Source: Colocasia esculenta
Taxonomy: Eukaryota; Streptophyta; Magnoliopsida; Alismatales; Araceae
Assembly (NCBI GenBank): GCA_014218235.1
Contig: CM024756.1
Coordinates: forward strand, 72,786,152-72,850,151
Reading direction: 5' to 3'
Length of the DNA stretch: 64,000 bases
Below, piece by piece: positions 9,960 through 22,130 of this stretch. A program made the position numbers and the translations under genes. The notes under the pieces were generated by a model that saw only the letters and a list, made by a program, of their open reading frames with translations, ran no database searches and had not been told where the DNA came from. How positions within the stretch are numbered: the first letter of the stretch is position 1; the number at the start of each line of letters is the position of its first letter.

Positions 9960-11073
9960 TTGAAACAAAAGTTAGATAACGCAAGGGATTACATTACCTC
10001 TGGTTCTTACCCTAATGACGGATCACCAATGATGTTGTCTATAGGTGATCTTTCTTATACCTACATTCTTTGGAAGATTATCATGAGATTTGTCCTTTTG
10101 TTACAGGTCTTCCAAAGGTGGATCTTCCTTGTCCTCAATGATGTATCCTTTAATTTCTGGACAATTTTTCTGCATCATCAATATCACTATCTTCTTCCTC
10201 TTTAAGGAAGGGTTAGTTTCATCAAAAATAATGTGCACTGATTGTTCAATTAACAAGGTACACTTATTAAATACTCTATATCCTTTAGGTTTAAAGGCAT
10301 ACCCCATGAAGATACCTTCATTTGATTTAGCATCTAACTTGCCGAGGTCTCTTTGCCATTGTTGTGGATGAAACATTGACATCCAAATATCCTGAAATGA
10401 ATGATCTTCAGCTTCTTCTCTTTGTGTAGCTCATATGAAGTCTTCTTCAGGATTGCTGATCATGACTCGGTGATGATATAAACATGCTGTGTTAACTGCT
10501 TTGGCCCAAAAATATCTTGGCAAATCATATTCTGATAGCATTGTTCTTGCCATGTCCAATAGGGTTCTATTCTTCTTCAGCAACTCCATGTTGCTGTGTG
10601 TGGAGTCCTTGGCGCTGAGAAATTTTCCTCTATGCCTTGATCATCACAAAACTTAGCAAATCTCTCATCTGGAATTCTCTTCCATGGTCTGATCGATACT
10701 AATGATACTATACTCTTATCCTTCTGTACCTTCTTACTGAAACTTACAAAACTGTCGAATGTAGCATCCTTATGCTGCAAGAAGGCATACCCATGTAAAT
10801 CTGGAGTAATCATCTACTATAACAAATCCAAATTCTTCCTCTGAGACTTGTGGTTCTCATTGGCCCAAATAAATCCATATGTAGAGTTTCTAAGGGTTTT
10901 GAGGTGGTTACCACAGTCTTTGACTTGAAGGATGACTTGGTGTGCTTTCCTTTTGCACATGGCCCACAAACACCATCCATCCTTGTGCTAACTTTGGGTA
11001 GGCATTCCACCCAGCTTCTCTTGATCAATTTTCTCATGCCATCCAGACTACAGGGCCTAATCATCTGTGCCAC
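9960..11073 (-). pseudogene. Copia integrase, copy B
   Basis: Minus-strand frames at 10810-11073 and 10101-10382 carry the CGPCAKGKHTKSSF zinc-binding end, the MDLFGPMRT catalytic-core start, and C-terminal DAKSNEGIFMGYAFKPKGYRVFN, all typical of SIRE integrases. The middle (10577-10813) lies in another frame and contains the PRTPHT region where relatives have PRTPQQNG with the catalytic glutamate nearby. Frameshifts separate the three pieces. In the intact element this enzyme inserts the DNA copy. Confidence 0.85.
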
Positions 11074-11080
11074 AGTTCAG

Positions 11081-11491
11081 CTAACTGCTCTTGCTTGCGG
11101 CCAGACAGATATCCTGATCTTTTAGTTCTTCTAGGTAAAGTACGTACATGTTCTTTTCTCTGTTGGATTCAAAGATGACTGCACCATCCTTCATAATGCT
11201 CCACTTTGATTCTTGAACTCTGATTTGATGTCCTTTGTCACATAGCTGGTTAATACTGATGAGGTTGTGCTTCAGTCCTTTGACGCATAGCACATCTTCA
11301 ATACCTATTTTGCCTTTGCTGCTCACTGATCCACTGCCTATCACTGTCCCTTTTCCATTATCTCCATAGGTGACTGTGCCTTCCTCAGCTTTGAGATGTG
11401 AAAATAGCTTCCTATTTCCTGACATGTGCCTTGAGCATCCACTGTCTAAATACCATTTTGATGCTCGAAGGTTTACCTGCAATGAAAACAT
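11081..11491 (-). pseudogene. Copia protease and pre-integrase region, copy B
   Basis: The frame includes WYLDSGCSRHMSG, the copia retropepsin active site (D-S-G) intact here, followed by VLCVKGLKHNLISINQLCDKGHQI of the GAG-pre-integrase region. In copy A the same site has lost one base (24350-24360), which destroys the D-S-G reading. The protein is cut off by frame changes on both sides. Confidence 0.85.
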
Positions 11492-12356
11492 TAAGCTTTA
11501 GGTACCCAAGATTTTGGGTCTGGTTGGTTCGTATCATCATTTTTCCTTTTGATTATCATTTGTATTTAGTTGGACATGATACTTTGATATGACCTAACTT
11601 GTTGCAATGGCTACAGCAAGACATCATAGTTACCTTTTAAGTTGGAATGTATTTAAAATTTGATTTATATGTTGTGTCTTGTTCAGCTACAAACTTGGTA
11701 TTGGATATGTTTTAGGATGTATTATTTTTTCTTCATTGTCTTGAGGTGTGTATCCTAATCTATGTTTCTTTCAACCTGACCGTCTAGCTCCTTTAGTATT
11801 AGTGATGGTTTTTCATTTGTGAATTTATCTAATGTACTTAATAGCTTTTCATTTTCTTCAGTTAGGGTGTTAATCTCTTTTAAGTTCATCTGGGTTTCAT
11901 GTTTTCTAGTTTAACTATCTGTTCATTTATTTTTCAGATCTTCACATAACAAATCGTTCTTTTTTTTAGTTTCGTATTTTTTTTCCATTTGCTCATTTTC
12001 ACATTTTAAATCTGAGTTAGTATTTTCTAAACAGGCGATGCTTTTCTTACTTGTTTTTAGTAGTTTACATACTTTTTGTATTTACATTATAGTTCATTAA
12101 AAGCTTCTTCCAAATTATCAGAATCTGATTCATTACATGAAGAAAAAGATGAGTCTGATCTTACCTTGTCTTCGATGTTGGCCATGAGTGCCAGGTTGCT
12201 TCTTCTTCTTCTTCATTGCTTGAGCTTAACTCGCTGTCCGAGTCGCTACTGTTGTCCCACGCTGCTGCCATAGCTTTAAGTTGGAATGATTTAAAATTTG
12301 ATTTATATGTTGTGTCTTGTTCAACTATAAAACTTGGTATTGGATATGTTTTAGGA
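11492..12356 (-). pseudogene. Copia gag C-terminal remnant, copy B, rearranged
   Basis: The sequence parallels 24460-25198 of copy A, where it lies between protease and the gag zinc knuckle and codes on the minus strand for a glutamate- and serine-rich linker with coiled-coil character. Here it is broken by frequent indels. The segment 12278-12356 duplicates part of 11640-11730. It encodes no complete domain. Confidence 0.6.
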
Positions 12357-12360
12357 TGTA

Positions 12361-12466
12361 CTCAAATCTCATAGAGATTGTTAGAGTAAACATTATCATA
12401 GTTTTGTTAATCACCAAATAGATATGTAATTAATTTAAATTACATAGGGGATAATCTGATCATCAA
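12361..12466 (-). repeat. 3' LTR stub of SIRE copy A
   Basis: These 106 bases match 28066-28171, the outer end of the copy A 5' LTR, and start TGATGATCAG when read on the minus strand, right after a polypurine tract. Where the LTR should continue leftwards, the sequence switches to gag-region DNA of copy B at a shared TGTA (12357-12360). Confidence 0.85.
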
Positions 12467-12480
12467 TCTCCCCCTTTTTG
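12467..12480 (-). promoter_or_regulatory. Polypurine tract of SIRE copy A
   Basis: On the minus strand AAAAAGGGGGAGAT abuts the LTR start TGATGATCAG. This is the standard SIRE plus-strand priming site, and it fixes the LTR boundary. Confidence 0.85.
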
Positions 12481-15107
12481 ATGATAACAAAAACATATTA
12501 TTAACTAAAGATTTCTAAACTAAATCTAAATAAATTGCGGAATAAATATCATGAGAGATGTATTTCAGAAGACTATATTTCTCCCCTTTTGTCATTAAGC
12601 AAAAAAGAAGTATCATTTGGAGACAAGAAGAAAGATAAAAGAGAGATAAGATCAAAGAACTTTTCTATTTATCTTGAGGGGTACATGAAGGTAGAAAGCG
12701 GGAGATAGAAGGGAGGCATGCCGCTAAATAATGCGCAAATCCTTGCATTCCTGCTCCTCAAAATAGGCCTGAAAAATCCCAAAGGCAATAGAGCAAGATG
12801 ACCCATGTCAGAAGCATTCTCTTGATGTGAAGTTGGTGCTGATCTTCTAGAAAATTAGCATATTCATCTGTGTCAAGGGATTCTTTGAAGGAAATAAAAG
12901 ATCTAAAGCTGGCAAACCGAAGAAATTGGTGATCTTGATAGGGTAGTGGATCTGATGCTGCAGAAAATCTTTCTTCAAATCCATAAAAAGCTTGTACCGC
13001 GCGACCCACTGATCATAGGGTTCTTGAACTAGATGGATGGAATTTAAATCCAAAAAGGCTTCAGCTGTGAGAATAGGGTTGTCTACCTTAAACAAGTAGC
13101 TGTTTAGGGCTTCCAACTGAAGGGCTGACTGGTTATAATGCTTTTCCCAGTCAGGGGAGAAAGCCTTTCACATTCAGATAGCAAAGGAGCAAGAACTTCA
13201 GAGGAGATATGGCCTAGATGAAAATTCTCTGAAGATGAATCTTTGGAAGGGGGGAGACGACCCTGCTGAGCTGAGATCCTACCCATGGACACGAGCAAAT
13301 CTCTCAAAAATTACAGGACAAAATGAGGAGTCATGAACAAGGAGTGCAGCTTAGGGAAGAAACATAGTGTCTGGAATTTGCAAGGTAGCGAAATCTACTT
13401 TGAAGGAGCAATTGACTGGATTTTAAACTTTGAAAAAAGCAGTGGGGCTCCCTAGAATTGACCAAACTGCACTTCAGGTAGCTGTGAAGATACGATAGTC
13501 ATTGAAGAGCTAGAAGCACCTGATGAGCTTAACTTCTTTTTGAATAAAAGGCGCCAGGTAGACTGATGATGGATGACAAACGACAGCAGAGAGAGTGAGT
13601 GGGTGATCCCAAGGTGGGGAAACCGTTCGGATCATAAGAAGAACTTCCTGTAGAGAGCCTTATGCCCATTAGCCCACTGATCTTCAGACTTGCATTCAGC
13701 CATTTGGAAGATTTTGGATTGATCGGCTTTTGAGAAGTGATTATAGAGAAGGAAAACATTGAGGTGATCGGTGAGGTTGAGAAAAGGAACACCAAAAGGG
13801 TGGCAAAGATACATTTTTGGAGATATTCACAGTAGATTAGTTTTCTCCAATTCTTAATAGTGAGGGAAAACCAAAGAGGCGGAAATTAGGTTCGGTGGGA
13901 AGAGCAAGAGTGTTGGAGAGTTTCCTCTTTTCAGAGACAGGACTAGAAGAGTCAGTCCTGTGGACATGTGAGGCAACTGCCAGAACTGAACAGATGGTGG
14001 TAATTTCCAACTCATCCTCAAATTTATTGAGAAAGGGAACATCTAATTGTGCACCATCAGGTATAAAGGTGACAAAGGAAGGATGAGTAGGAGGATGGAG
14101 AAATGATTGATGGGTAGAAGGAGGTATGATGGGCGGTCCATCTAAAGAAGGACTAGAGGAAGATGAGGCTCCAGCTGATGATGAGGCTGTAGGGTCTTAA
14201 AGAACAGGAGGAGGTGGTGGAATGATGTAGAGGTGGTAGGAGATGAGGAAGATTCAGAAGGAAATGTAGTTGGGGAAGAAATGGAGCGAGGCAGGGGTTA
14301 TTTGAAGGTGATAGGTGCTGGAGGTGCTGTGGAGGAAGATGGCGGTGAAGAAGGGGCTGGAGTTGCAAGAGATGAAGAATCAGGGGTTTCTGGAGCTACA
14401 GCTGGCTCTTCTACTCTTGAGGCACACCCTCGGAAACCACTAGCCCGGTTGACCCAACAACATCCTCTGATGGCCCTGGTGGCCCAGCCTTCACAGGTTC
14501 AACATTAACTTCCATTTCAGTGCCTAGCTCTTCATTAACCTGTGGCCCTGATGGCCTTGAGGCTCTTCCGAAACTGGCCCTGATGGCCCTGCCACATTCT
14601 CAGATGGGCCCTACTGACTTTTCTGAAACTGGCCCTGATGGCCCTGATGGCCTCAGCTGGCTTCTTCAGAATTAGATCTGCAGGAGAAGGAGGGCGAGGG
14701 GCATTTGAGGGCTGCGCCAAACCAAATCTCCAAGTGCGGCTATAGATTCCTTGATGCTTATGAGCTCACTTCGCACCCATCTCACTGCATTTCTTACCAT
14801 TCCCATTCCTTAGCTGAAGTACTTTAGCTTATGAAAATTGACTGAATATCTGATTGCACAGAGCATAGAATCTTTCCTTGCTCATCTAGTCTTTTGATAA
14901 CAGGCTCATATTTATCTTCAGCTTCTTCTTTCTGATGTGGCCGCCAGGTAAGGAGAGGAGTTTCCTGAGCCACTTCTTTCCCTTGACTTCTCTTGCCCTT
15001 GCAACGGGCTCCACGGAGTCATCACTATCATCTGAGGCACTTTTCACAATGCCTTCTCTGAACTGATCAACATTGGGGACATTAGTTGTGTGCTCCCCCT
15101 GAGAAGC
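12481..15107 (-). pseudogene. SIRE accessory gene, C-terminal part
   Basis: This is the continuation of the accessory gene that begins near 21010 on the minus strand, split off by the LTR at 15108-19543. Read without the insertion and one target duplication, the frame is continuous across the join. The first part is acidic and serine-rich (SASDDSDDSVEPVARA), followed by a basic stretch (KKWLRKLLS). Further left it is proline- and alanine-rich with short repeats (around 14535-14720) and then helical segments near 12760-13310. I recognise no named domain here. Stops and frame changes are frequent. The gene ends shortly before the polypurine tract. Confidence 0.6.
15103..15107. repeat. Target-site duplication GAAGC (left)
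   Basis: GAAGC directly before the LTR start TGTAACGACC is repeated at 19544-19548 directly after its end GTCTCACA, a perfect 5-bp duplication. Confidence 0.92.
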
Positions 15108-18100
15108 TGTAACGACCCTCTTCATACCGATACGATTATACCAATCCCCATCGGTAAAAGGGGCGTAGTCACAGTGGGACATGTACCCAACACTGGTCAG
15201 TAGGTTGATATGTACCTGGATAGCAATAGAGTACAGCGGAATAAAATAAACAACTCAACTCTTACCCGTCACCAACACACATTCCACAATCTAAATAGCG
15301 AATGGAAAGACAATGTCCACATTAATACAAAAGAAAGAGAAATACAATGCCCAATATTGTCCATAAATAATCCTTTGTGCAAAAGAAAAGTACAACTGGT
15401 AACAGCTCCACAAAATAGCCATCTATATGATGATCCTCGTCACGCTTCCTTCTAGTGCACGATACCTGTCAACCTGTACGCCGAAGTAAGAGTGAGTCCA
15501 AGGACTCAGCAAGCAACACTACCCATACATACACGTATAAGTCATAGGGGTTTTACATGCACATTTACAATTTTCAAAACATGGCATACAATCATTTCCG
15601 AGGTTTCAACCTATCATGAAAGTTTTACAAGTGTATACATGGATCATGCTTTCAGATTTTGTAGGAATAAAATTTACCTATCACATGCTCTCTATCAATT
15701 TACTTATGAAACTTGTCTTTAAAGAACCAAGACATGAGAGCTACTAACATGAAACATTGTGCAACATGAAGGAAACACAAACTAGCATGGATCTTACATG
15801 TTTTTAGACAAATACATGGACATTTCTACATGCTTTAGGTTGCTGATTTCACATGATTCAATGGCTATAAATCTACACATGAGAGCTACAACGTTGCTTA
15901 AAACATATCATGTGAACAAACAATCATGCTATCTTGTACCCGTTTTCCCCAATTATCCCTAACATGGATCCTAGACATCTTTGCACATAATAACATGATG
16001 GTAATAACATAAATTCACTGATTTCACATGATTTCAGATTTGTCTCACATGGGTTTTCAATAACATACTCTCGTATTTCAGTTTCACATGATGCACACTT
16101 ACTTGTTCACATTGTTCGCTTTTACACATTTGACATGTACACATGTTCACACTTACACAATTTACTCATTTCCACATCATTTTCTCTTCCACTTTCACTT
16201 ATCACATATCACGTCGATTGCACTTACCACGTGCATCTTGGGCACTTACCACGTGCCATGATCACATAATTCACACTTTATTCATTTTTCATTACTTAAA
16301 CGATTTGCCATGACACATAGTCCTAACCACCAGTAGAGGACACTAACAAATCTCATAGCTCATGCTCATTCCTTAGCACAGCTCTCAACACAACTCATAA
16401 CACAACTCATAACACAACGCATGACACAACTCATACACATACTCACCACCTAGGCAATACAGCGGTGAATCTTGGTAACTGCGCAAACCGGGAGAAGCCC
16501 TCTCCACCCTATCCAGTGGCACTTGTCCACCTCCGGGGTTTTCCCAATGCCTTTGGGACAAACTTATATCACATGGAGCCTTCTATAGGGACTTTTCTAT
16601 ATACGGCTCCCGATGCCTCTAGGGTAGCAGTGTCACATAGGCACAACTTTTACACTTTACTCATACCAGTTTTAACATGTGTTTTACACATAACACTCAC
16701 ATCTCCTTCGTTTTCTCATGCACAATGTGTCTTTGTTTTTCTCCTAATCATGCTACTACGGATTACAGGAGTTTAACACAGTAAATTCACCAATCAAGTT
16801 AGTTTTAGACAATAACTAAGCACATTTCGATAGTATACTAGTAGATTATCACAATTCACATGAAAATACATAACTTTTTATTTACTGATCCAAATGACCT
16901 GAAATTTTAACCACATGCTGTTTTCGGGTTCAAGATCATACACTCAATTTTCAGATTTTTTTTCTGAGCTAAATAAAATTTATAGAAAATAAAACACCTA
17001 ATTAGCATGCTCTTAGCACTTAAGTTAACATGGGATTTAACACGTCTTGTAATTTAGCCACTTGCTGTTTAAACATAAGCTACTAACATATGCAGGAATT
17101 TAGGATACAAAATTACCCTAATTCATACCTCTATGGATTGAACCTTACAAACCATTCTTGCATGCTTTTATTTTTTTACCGAACCGAGCTTATTTACAAA
17201 TTGCACAAGCATGGATAAGTTACCAAATTTGCAAACACAGATGCTGACCCACTGATCTTCATGATTAGACTAAAACCAAGGCATTCATACTAATTCAAAT
17301 CATGAACAAGGATTTGCAAGATTATCTACAAGTCATGCTCACAAGTTTAAAAGATACCATTATCCCACATTCACCATCAACCACATTCATCCACACATCA
17401 CAACTAACAATATACATAGAGTATAAGGTTACCATATATCCTCATCACGGAAAAACATACCGAAATTAATGCATAAGGAGGACAGAACAGCTCACTGTTC
17501 TGTCCAGAGGAACTAGGCGACGGTCTCTGGCCGCTGACTCAGGGTCAGCGGCATGGCCGATGGACGCCAAGCTCATCACAGGCGTCCAGGGACCTTGCCG
17601 TCGAATCAGGTCTGTGCAGAAACACATACCCGAGCTCTGAAACTTGGGTGAATGGGAGGGTCTAGGACTCGAAGAAAAATCCATAAAAATAGCAAAACCC
17701 ACCTAGACTCATACGGGGACACCATAGATAGGTCACTTGCCTTTCACAAATTCCTCCAAGGGATCTAGGGCTCGGTGAAGACCTCCTTGGGCAGTCCCAA
17801 GAAGTTGCAGGATGGCCTCCAAGATCACCTTCTTCCGGGTTCTTGGATGAGCTCCACAGGGATGATGGGAGCCTTCCCCTTTGCTCCAGCTTCCTTCTTG
17901 TCGCAGTAGATGGCCGGATCAACCTCCAGGGGTCGGATTTGTGGGTACTAAAAGGGGTTTTTCTCATAGACTTTCTCTAGGGTTTTTCTTTCTCTATTTC
18001 TCCTCTTGCAAGGGTGAAGGAAAAGAGTGGGAGAGCCATTTCGGGTTCAGACTTAAGGCAGTCTCTCTCCCACTCACTAGGGTGATAGGACACCCTTCAG

Positions 18101-19543
18101 AGCTGTTTGGGGACATCCCCCAATGGTTGGCTTGCCTTGTTTCAGAAGCTTGCAGCTCTGCTGCGCATGCAGGCCAGGGAGATTGACGTCCATATCGCTG
18201 GACGCCGGAGGTTAGTGTTGGCGTCCATGTCTGGACGCTGACACTGGCTCAACGGCCTGGACTTGACGCCAAGGTGCCTTCGGCCAGAACCCTAATTTAT
18301 GCAGAAAACCACGCATACCAAGCTTATATACATGCAATATGTATACGGTATATATCCATACTATCACCATGCAATACATACCTTATTTATTTTAATATAA
18401 ACACATTGACGCTGATTGGCCCTTCGGCCAGAACTTAAAACATGCAGAAACTATGCTTACTCTATATATATACATACAATGTATAAGGTGTAACATGTAT
18501 ATTACCATACCAGGCAATCAATATCATTCATACCTAGGCATACACAAGCATACATAAATACACTAAGATAGATGTACGTAGATATCTACCTATGCGTACA
18601 TGATGTTTTACATAAGTGTGACTCAACACACGGCAAAGTAAATGACAAGAATTATGAGGGCTTCGCAAATCATTAGGAGGTGATATGAATTATGTTAGCT
18701 AGGAATAATCTATTCGATAAAATAGTCCTTGCACACACACTTGATTGACATATATATAGTATACACATACGGGTGTAGCATACTTATGTACATTATGCTT
18801 GGAATAGATGGATACAACATGCGCACCGGTAATTAGATTAACTTACACAACTTTACCTAACATTGCTTAAGTACTATATGCATAGGATTCCTTAATATGT
18901 ACTATATGCATAATCTAGCCAATTGACTATTCTCACCTAAATATCATAAAAATACATGCATGTTATTCTTGAGGAGTATAGAATTTCAATATAAACCACT
19001 AATTACACCTACCATGCTTGAACTCTTTATGCATATGCAATGTACGAAGTACAATATTCACTTAGCTAAACCATGCAAATGAGCAACGCTTACAACTACT
19101 AATCATACACAGCACACAAATACACCAAGGTGTTATGCATGTAGAATTAGGTATACAATTGTCACACGCACAAGATAACATACATACGTACATACACATA
19201 TGTACTTCATACACTCCCTACAAAATTCCATGAAATAGTAGTATAGGATATTTCTTCATATTTAGATAGCACACGCATAGTATTATTCAAGTATCCTAAG
19301 TCAGAGATTCTTGGTATTTATAATACACCTCTAATTAGCTAATTGTTCACTTCTACATTAATTATCATATACACCTATGTATATATATATATATAGATAT
19401 TCGCACATGCTCATGCTCAAAAGAAGATAAAACTTATAGTAGGCACAATGAACTACGCATGCTAAGCACACAACAACCGAACACCCAACACCATTCATAA
19501 CATACATATATATATAAAGGGAATAAAAATTCGGGGTCTCACA
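15108..19543 (-). mobile_element. Lone LTR of a Tekay-type element, 4.4 kb
   Basis: The block is bounded by TG and CA and by the duplication GAAGC on both sides. Read on the minus strand it starts TGTGAGACCCCGAATTTT and ends GGGTCGTTACA, the usual ends of plant Tekay LTRs, which sets its orientation. No gag, pol or primer site is present, so it is a lone LTR left after LTR-LTR recombination. It is very long (4436 bases) even for this clade. Inside are a cluster of GGACGCC/GGCGTCC motifs (17548-17592, 18185-18275), short CATAACACAACT repeats (16380-16440) and AT-rich ATACATA-type stretches (18300-19520). It encodes nothing recognisable. Confidence 0.9.
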
Positions 19544-19548
19544 GAAGC
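19544..19548. repeat. Target-site duplication GAAGC (right)
   Basis: Second copy of the 5-bp duplication made when the element at 15108-19543 inserted. Confidence 0.92.
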
Positions 19549-21010
19549 TGCTTGCTCTTCAACAACTTGCTCTTCTTGAATAGGAGTGGCTACTCCTTGC
19601 ACATCTTCAATCCCAATCTCCTGCTCCCCTGTAGAGAGCCTCTTCCAAACAGAATTCTCATGTGGCCTGGTGCCACATCTTCTCTGCCAACATCTACAGA
19701 CACTTGACCTTGCTCCCCCTGACTAGGAGCATTTTCTGCTTGCACATCTATTTGCTCCCCCTGAATGAAGCCTCTTCCAAAACAACTTGTGCATCCTTGT
19801 AGCCTGAACATCCCTGACCACTGGCTCCCCTTGAGTGCTAAGAAGGGCGTCCAGTGAATCACTAAGAATGGAAGCAATACGAGATGAGGGGGCACATCCT
19901 CTGCAATTTGCCCAAACGGGCTCAATCTGCTCACTAGGAATGTCCTCAATCCGACGGCTGCTAAGCACTGAGTCTTCAATTCTGACTTTTGTTGTTTTAT
20001 CTACTGCTGCTTCCTCCTGAGCCATATGAATTTCTTCATGAACTTGTTCTTGCTCAACTGAAGATCCTGGTTCTGCTTCTGCTTTCACTGCCCGAACTTC
20101 CTCTTCTTGAACTTCCTGGGCTTCACCAATAATGGCTTCACCCTCAGCTATTGAGGTCTTTGTCCAAACCATTAACCAGAGAGAATCCGCTCTTCTTCAA
20201 ATTTCTGCTGCGGATTGCCTGCCCCATCTTCTCTAGCACTACTCGAGATAAATTTATACCAAATGTTGAAAAACCTTGGTGAGTAAGTGAGCATATGGAA
20301 GGGACACATTTAATTTATTCTTTTTGTCCTAATCTGAGCAGATGCAAACTTCATCCTTTCCAGAATAACTTCTGCCATATTTATTTCTTGGTTCTGGATG
20401 GAGCAGAACATCATATTTGGAATCTGCCTTAGTACAAGTTGAGAAGTGGCGCTTCTGGGGACCAGAATCTGACAAACTATAAAGTGCAGGAGGCGGTTGA
20501 AGGCGTTCATCTGGTTGATATCCATCTTCCCATCCTTAAGCTTAAACTCGGGACCATATCCCTAATCCTTTAGCCTAGATGTCCATAGTGTGAACCCCAA
20601 CTATGACCGGTGGTGCAAACTCCAAATAGAGACTCCAAAAGAGCATATGAGATCTAATCTGGGTTCCTTTGATAGATGATGTCAAGGACCCGTCATCCTC
20701 AATCTTTAGGCATACATAAAAAGCCTTTACTAGGTCAGGATAACTTACTTCTGATAGAGTAGCAATCTTTGTCCATTTCAATCTTTCCAACGTCGCGACG
20801 ATGCTGTGCATGCCATTCTTTTCCAAATCTGCCACATCTACTGCCTTGTGACCGCACAACTTGGTCTTCACTGTCACAAACCTCTCCTGCTGCTCTGCTG
20901 TGAAAACACAGCTCCATAACCCCCGACGGTGCCAGAAATTCCATAAACGACCATGATTTTGAATGGGGAAAAGTTCTGGATGATTGGAATGAAGATTGGA
21001 GCAAAAGCCC
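19549..21010 (-). pseudogene. SIRE accessory gene, N-terminal part (putative plant transposon protein domain)
   Basis: On the minus strand, frames at 20877-20575, 20525-20310 and 20310-20180 line up with the plant domain often named putative plant transposon protein (PF20167 type): a LERLKWTKIATL segment, YPDLVKAFYVCL, a GTQI core, RLLHFIVCQILVPRS, and a SLPYAHLLTKVFQHF end. These proteins are common as extra genes in plant retroelements and their function is unknown. A glutamate- and serine-rich linker (20172-19590) follows. At least three frame changes break the gene. It sits between RNase H and the 3' LTR, where sireviruses carry an env-like frame, but no signal peptide or membrane segment is evident. 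Confidence 0.7.
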
Positions 21011-21380
21011 CTAAGAAATTTCTAGCGGGAAGAGGTGAAAGCTTTGAAATAGCACGAGGTGGATGCCGGAGTCGTTAGGGTATCGTCTCAGGCAAGTCGA
21101 AAGAGATGAAGGCGGGAGAGTTGAATCGTTGCAACACAGATTTTGGATATATAGATAACAAAAGGTGACTTTTGAGGTGCTGACGTCATAGGGCAGAAAA
21201 CGACGAACTAGCATGATTTTGAGACGAAAGAAAGTTTTAAATAAACAAAACCGTCTCTGATAAAAACGCAACATCTAATATTGATGAAATTTTGTTTAAC
21301 TACAAGGGAGAGAATATTTAATATTTGTATTAATTATATTTTAGTTATTTTCAGGTAAATCTCTCACAATTTACACATGC
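21011..21380 (-). other. Non-coding spacer between RNase H and accessory gene of SIRE copy A
   Basis: About 370 bases without a recognisable domain. On the minus strand this would be the leader of the accessory gene. I see no clear splice acceptor or internal promoter. Confidence 0.5.
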
Positions 21381-22130
21381 CTAATTCCCTTCTAAAAGAT
21401 GTAAATCTCTCTTCAGGTAAGGCTTTTTGAAGATATCTGCTAACTGATTCTGAGTATCAATAAAGAAATTTCTATATTACCATTTGCTACATGATCACGA
21501 ATGAAATGATATCAACCCTCTATGTGTTTTGTCCTTGAGTGCTGCACTGGATTTTTGGTAAGGTTTATTGCACTAGTGTTGTCGCACAGCAAGGGAATTG
21601 TCTTGATGTTGAGTCCATAATCCTCAATTGTTACTTAATCCACAAAGTTGCGTACAACAACTTCCAGCTGCCACGTACTCAGCTTCAGCTGTAGACAGTG
21701 CTACTGAATTTTACTTCTTGAGGACCATAATATCAGACATCCTGCAAGAATTTGACAACATCCACTGGTGTTTTTCTATCTATTTTACATCCAGCGTAGT
21801 CAGCATCAGAGTACCTACTAAATTAATTCCATATGATTTTGGATACCACAGACCTAAGTCATAAGTTCTAGTCAAATATCTAAAATTCTCTTGACAGATT
21901 AAATGAGACTCTCTAGGGTCTACCTGATACCTAGCACACATGCAAACACTAAATAATATATCAGGTCTTCTTGCTGTTAATAAAGCAAAGAGCCTATCAT
22001 ACCTCTATAAAGCTTCTGATCTACTTTCTTACCATCTTTATCACTGTGTAATCTTGTTGATGTACTCATTGGTGTTGACAGTGGCTTGGCATTTTCAAAA
22101 CCGAATTTCTTTAGCAGCTCTTTTGTGTAT
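21381..22130 (-). pseudogene. Copia RNase H, copy A
   Basis: Minus-strand frames show copia RNase H landmarks: SLLYLTARRPDI and VCMCARYQVDPRESH near 21970-21900, LSTAEAEYVAA near 21690-21670 holding a catalytic glutamate, and a degraded final part near 21430-21540. The domain digests RNA in the RNA-DNA hybrid. Several frame shifts and stops break it. It follows RT and precedes the accessory gene. Confidence 0.8.

Larger units (their letters stand above)
9729..12360 (-). mobile_element. SIRE-type copia interior, copy B (partial)
   Basis: This stretch runs parallel to 22635-25198 of copy A with high identity, differing mainly by one-base indels. It holds the start of RT (9729-9950), integrase, protease and part of gag, all on the minus strand. 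Its right part is rearranged: a segment starting AAGTTGGAATG appears twice (about 11640-11730 and 12278-12360), and the second instance joins LTR sequence at 12357-12360. The left end falls in the gap. It may be a second insertion, a tandem or recombined copy, or an assembly artefact. Confidence 0.85.

Noticed and set aside
17466..18186. GC-rich island with several open frames as a possible gene in the lone LTR
   Set aside because: No motif, frames conflict on both strands, and it is the usual GC-rich middle part of Tekay-type LTRs.
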